DNA of 64,000 bases from Diphasiastrum complanatum. Lineage: Eukaryota > Streptophyta > Lycopodiopsida > Lycopodiales > Lycopodiaceae. The notes under the pieces were generated by a model. It was given only the letters and a program-made list of their open reading frames with translations. It did no database searches and had not been told where the DNA came from. Position 1 is the stretch's first letter, and each line of letters starts with the position of its first letter. The position numbers and the translations under genes were made by a program. Where the stretch lies: contig CM055106.1 of the NCBI GenBank assembly GCA_029204225.1, positions 4,136,039 through 4,200,038 on the forward strand. The letters run 5' to 3'. Below are positions 37,001 through 43,000 of this stretch, piece by piece.

Positions 37001-40000
37001 AAGTCACTAGTAGTGCACGCACCGAGAGAATTGAAGGGGACTGATCTATCCTTCCCCAATTTCTCCGACAAATTTTCCAATTTTGATGGGGTGTTTGACA
37101 GTAATTTTTCAAAAAACTTTATGCATGGTATGAGCCTACTTTTGCCAAATTTATGGACTATATCGCTAACTCATTGATTCCTGAAAATGGTTAGCATACT
37201 TGTCAAGAAGCGGATATCAGGATGTATGACATTGTAGTATCTAGCCACAATATACCTATACTATGTATCACATCGTGTTCATAGTAGGTTGTAGTTGATG
37301 ATGGAAAGAATGTGTATAGTGCACGATGTTCTTGATGAGGATGTTGTTGATATGAAGCCCAATTTCACTTAACTTTGGGCAGAATGTCTAATGTCTATAG
37401 TGAAAATTTTAGCATTTGGGAATATTGACCGTGATGGAATAATCATCTCTCTCTCTCTCTCTCTCTCTAAAACACGACGAACCATATTGAAACCATAAGG
37501 AACCATATTGAACCAATAGTGAATCACATTGCACGCTAATGAACCTCTCTCTCTCTCTCTCTCAAATTAATTTGAAATCACAATGAATGATCCTAAAATC
37601 TCATAAGGAACCAAAACAAACCATCATTAATCCTACTGAACCTTTGTCTCTTTGAAACCATTCGAAAACACGAGCCATATTGAACCATAGCAGATCATTT
37701 GTAATAATAAGGAACCATAATGAATCATCTAAATCATAAAGAGTAAATTTGAATGATAGCAACTCATAGCAAGCCATATTGAACCATAGAAAACCCTAAA
37801 AAGCAACATCGACATCCCATTGAAACATAATCTCTGTAGAGATAAGACATGTGTGGTAAAATATGAATATTATTAAATGTCGGGCCGCAAGGCACCAAAA
37901 TGGTCAAGTACAATGAAATGATAACAATATAAAGTCAACTAGAAAATCTCTCTTCCTCTGATTGGTAGTCAGAGTTGTCAGAGTCCATGCTAGTATCATA
38001 CAATGGCTCTCTCTTTGACGACGAGGGGGGTGACGTCAGTGGTGGTGATTCTCTGAATCTATGTCTACCTAAGCTCCTACCTCTGCCTCTACCTCTTTCC
38101 CAACCTAGCTTCTCACCTCTCTCTCTCCCTCTCCCTCTCCCTCAGCCACTTGGCTGCCTCCAATTCCCCAACTCCTGCTTCTACTTTGGGCCGTCCTCTA
38201 GGCTGATATGACTGTGATGCCCTGCTCCTCTTTACATACAGCGAACCCAAGCCCCCTCTCGCAGTACCTATAGGGCGTCCCCCCTAGGCCTAGTCGGAGG
38301 AAAGAGTGGCTCATCATCTCTTTGAAGACATGGGTATTAGCAATGGCAAAAGGAATGATAGCCTCGTAAATTTTTTTTGCCACCCGCTCTTGTGTTGGCG
38401 CCTCTGCAACCCTCTATCTAGTGTAATTTGTTTTGCTCTAGGCCTAACAGGTCCTTGTTGTCAGTGCATCAATGGCCGAGGTCTAACATGTGCTGTGGTG
38501 GTATAAGATGGGCTACCGGGGGAGGGGGGTATATTTGATGATGGCGTGGCTTGTGCTGGGTTTCTCTCCTCATCCATGCTAGGATGTATTGATGAAGGTG
38601 ATACAGCAGCAACTGATGATGTTGATGGTCGAATGGCTCTGATGGAGTGGCAGAAGGCTCGTGAACCCCTGCATGTGTGCCACAAACTCTATGAATATCA
38701 TGGCTAGGTGCCCCTTTGTGGCTTGGCCTTGCACTTGTATCCCCTCTGTGGCTAGGCTCTGCACCTTGGCTCTGTGAGCCCTGTCTTGGCTGCCGGAAAA
38801 AGCTTTGTGCTAGTCTCAGTGGTTGGCTGGACCTTCCATCATGTCCACGTCTCTCGTAGCCTCCCTATCTCAGCATCCAAAATGGTGCACACTGCGATAT
38901 CCATGGCTTGCCCATCTGGCTTGGTCAATCAAGACAAGTGGGCCCTGACCCTGCTAAGTGACCATGTGAACTTGAAAACGTAGTGGTAGCATCTCCATCT
39001 GTGGGCACCTGAACCATAGGATGCAACCACATACCCTTGTACAAGTTACCCCCATGCCCCTACCAAGGATCATGGCGATGTGACCTACCAGCTATAGGCA
39101 CTGCAACCGCTCAAAGCCTTGCAAAACATACATAAAGAATGTAAAGGTGTAGTATGTTGCACTGATAAATACAGTTCATTTCACAATTTAGGACTAAAAA
39201 TGATGCGCAAAAGTGAGCATGACATTCTTGCCATTCTTGTAGGCATTAAGAAGACAGTGTAGCATCTTACGGCCCTCAATTTGATACCTACAACTCATTT
39301 CACAAGACAGGCTAAAGAGCACACCCCACACCCAAAGAGAGCACCACATTCATAACTTCATGTACGTGCCGTAACGGCCATAACAGACATGGTAGGCATT
39401 TTCTGTAGGCATGAGCAAACACAATCTGGCACTTTACGTCACCTCAATCCGACACCTGTACCTAATTCTATGCACTTTTCAAGAGTCATATGTGTAGGCA
39501 TGGATAACCTGGATCTGTTGATTTCACGCTCCACGGTCCCGTTCCTGAACTATGCCCATTACATCCCACAATCATCGAATAGATGCCTGTAGAGTGCCCA
39601 TACGCCTCAATCCGACATGCATAAAAAAAAATGCAACATTTTTTCTCCTTCAGAGCAAAAAATTGCAAATTTGTTTGCATTTCGAACAACGTTCCACTGC
39701 CCAGAACAATACTGCGTTCGAGAACGAGCGCTCTGGAACAGGTTCCACTAGAGCTAGTTTGCTAAATTTCAAGGCTAATTTTTCCATGAGACATGTGATG
39801 TATGATGTGATGTTGCCCAACATTGTGTAGTTCTAGCGTGCTATTGTATCATTTATTTCATTTCAATCTTCAAATTTCATAAAATGCCATGAGATATTGA
39901 TTTTACTTCATGTCACTACAATTCAGGGTTATTACTGATAGGAAATATAATCATAAGGGGATCTATGTATGTCATTGTAGAGAGTAAGTGAGAGATCTTT

Positions 40001-43000
40001 ACATACAACTGGTGTCTGTCCAGTCCCTACAGTGACCACTGTAGAGACTAGCCTTAGAGTGAGAGATCTTTGCATACAACTGGTAGAATGCTAAAGGGAC
40101 GGGGATTATCCCTCAGGAGTTTGGCAAATGAAATTTAAAGCTTTGAGGATTAAGATAGAAAAGCTGAGATTCTTTTACTACAGATTGTGGTCTTGCTCCC
40201 TCTCATTGACTACTAAGAGATCCAGTGGCATTATATGTTGTGTTTGGAAAGGAAATCTAAGCATTGAAGCATTCATTCTATCACTTTCATAAATAGCTAC
40301 GTATTGGGATCATCCTGTTACGGTATTTCTCAGTGGCTTATTCTGAGACTATTACTGGGGGACTAAATGATCAAAATTCTGGTGTGAGTCATGTTTAGTA
40401 CGGCATCATCACAGGTGTGGTTGAAATTTCTGTAAGAAGTTATTTTCCCCCAGTCTCTAATATATATATTATGCTCTATTAGAATACCATGGGCCTATCT
40501 ACCAAGATTTCTTGCAATAGATCTGGCTGTGATTGTTTGTAAGTATTGTTAGTGCAGTTCCTTGTTTGGAGGACAAATTATATAAATCTTGTGCATAGTT
40601 GCACAGAATCTCGATTCGCGAATCGCGATTCTGCGAATCGCGATTCTGAACCCAGAATCGTAAAAAAAAAAAAAAAAATTTTTTTTTGGGAAAAATAGCT
40701 TATGGCTGAATTTGTTTTAGGGGAGTAATGGTCAAACCAGCGTTTTGCCTCCCAAAAGTGCAGTAGATAGGGCACAAACAAATAAAAGTCAGTGCTATTT
40801 GGTTGTTATTTGCTCTGGTTCTTAGTAATCGGCAATGGCAAATGCTACAGTTTGGGCTATGGTTTGGGCAAATGCTACAGTGAGACCATGATGGTTAGGA
40901 GATGGCTAGATTACAGTGTCTATTAGTAGGGGGTTTGGGGGGCAACGCCCCCTAACGGCAGGGTGCGGGGGCTGCCAGTAGACCCCGGCCTCTTTATGAT
41001 TTGGCCTTCCAACTCCCTTACTGGGACCATCTGTGATCGCAACGAACGGCTAGAGATTAGTTTTGAATTTTTATCCTTGACAGAACCCAACATGGATTAA
41101 TGCACCTGAACTGGACCATCCTGCACCCGAAACAGTCGGCAAACTACACAGTAATAATGCTCTTAATCAGAGCTTTCATCTGATACCCATTTTGCCCAAA
41201 AACAAACCAAAAAAAAAAAAAACATTTATAAAATTTTTTGGAAAATTTCCGAGACTCGTTTCTGAACCACGTTTCGAACCGCGATTCTGAACCGCGTTTC
41301 AGAAATGCGCTGCATCTATGATCTTGTGTAAGGGAACAAACAACAGTCTTACCCATCACGCATCCAAGCATCAACGTGATCTCCAACCCTCCACATTTGG
41401 TTGCCCATGGCAGATCTCCTTCGTTTTCTCGAAGCTTCATCTTTTATCATTGGGTGGGCTAGTCGTACTCTTGGTGGGCCTTGCTCCCTATGATCAGAGG
41501 CTTGAAGGGGCACCCATTCTTGAAGCTGGCCATTACCTGAACAATTTACAATCAAGTATCATGAAATGCAAGCATTGGCAGTAGTGCAGCTCACACCATG
41601 TTCATGATCATCATTATTTACCCCAGCAATGCAAAGACTGGACAAAAGTCCAATTACTTTTTACAGCAGAGACAGTCAAACAATATATTATGAAAAAGAA
41701 CAAGTTAGAGCCTCCTATTAATTAGTGATCAAATTACCATCATCAGCAAGTAGCTCATCATAAACAACCAGTGCTTGATTTCCATTAGTACTCAGAACTT
41801 TAGCTGAGAACCAGACTCCCTGAAGTCCTTCTTCATCAGGTACAACCTATATTCGTTCAAACAGACAGTGCGGATAATTTTGAGTACACACCTATATATC
41901 AATGAACTAAATAAGCAGGAAGCCTTCTTCAGGAATGTATACAAACAATTAATACAACTATGTTCGTTAGAAACACAGCTGAGTATCAGAAGAGGAAAAG
42001 GTATTCACTAAAATTACAGACCTCAACAACTGAGCCTTCAAGAATCTCATCAGTTTCCCAGTTCAACTCTACTTGCATCTTTCCAGGAAGAGGAGGCACA
42101 CCACCAGTTGTACCATCTGATAAAGGAGGGGGTTGTGCAATCCTGCTAGATAAGACCTCTTTTACCTTTTTCGGACTCTGTAGTTTTCTGCTACCTCTCC
42201 CGTCACTCCCCTTCTGCTCCTTGGGCAATTGTTTTTGACACATCTGATTCTCTTTACTGGGTGGCTTTGTCTCTTGATTTTGCCTTGCTTTACTTCCTCC
42301 TCTTGTGTGCAGCTTACCAGTTTTCTTTACTTTACTGTAGTGCATAGAATCTCTTCTAATCTTCAGATTGGTCTTCCTGGGAGAAGATACGACTTTACCT
42401 GTACTTTTTTTCTGTGAAGCTTTTGGTCCTATTTTCCATAATGCTCCAAAACCAACTTCGCGAAGGGTTTTTGGTGTGAGTGGGGCAGGTTCACCCATTG
42501 CAACAACGGCCCCAGCTTGCAATGCTGCTCCAACAGCCAATTCTGCAGCCTGTACAAGAGCGTCAAGGTTTTGTGCTCTTCTAGTGGCAGCTGCAGCAGA
42601 CTCAATCTGCTTTCGGACGCTTGCCTTTGCAAGTGTGATCACTGACTTGCAAGAGCTTGAAACTTGGCATTGTTTAGACAAATCTTTTCCCATTTCATCT
42701 ACTACCCACATACTCTCTGAATCTTGTATACTTGATCGAATCCGCGAGCCTGATCCAGTTTCAACAATAGTTCCAGCAGGCTTTTCATCCATGGTCTCGT
42801 TAACCATTGATTTGGCCTGAATAGCAGCCTCATATGCAAGTTTTGCAGCTGCAGCGGCAGCTTTTGCAACAGAAGCAGCAGCTGCAACAGCTGCAGTAGA
42901 TGAAGCTATCTGTGATACTGTACCATCATTTGAATGTCTTAGTTGATCACAAATTGACTGGCTGTGTTCGAGTGCCATTGCTGCAGCAGATGCAGCTTTA

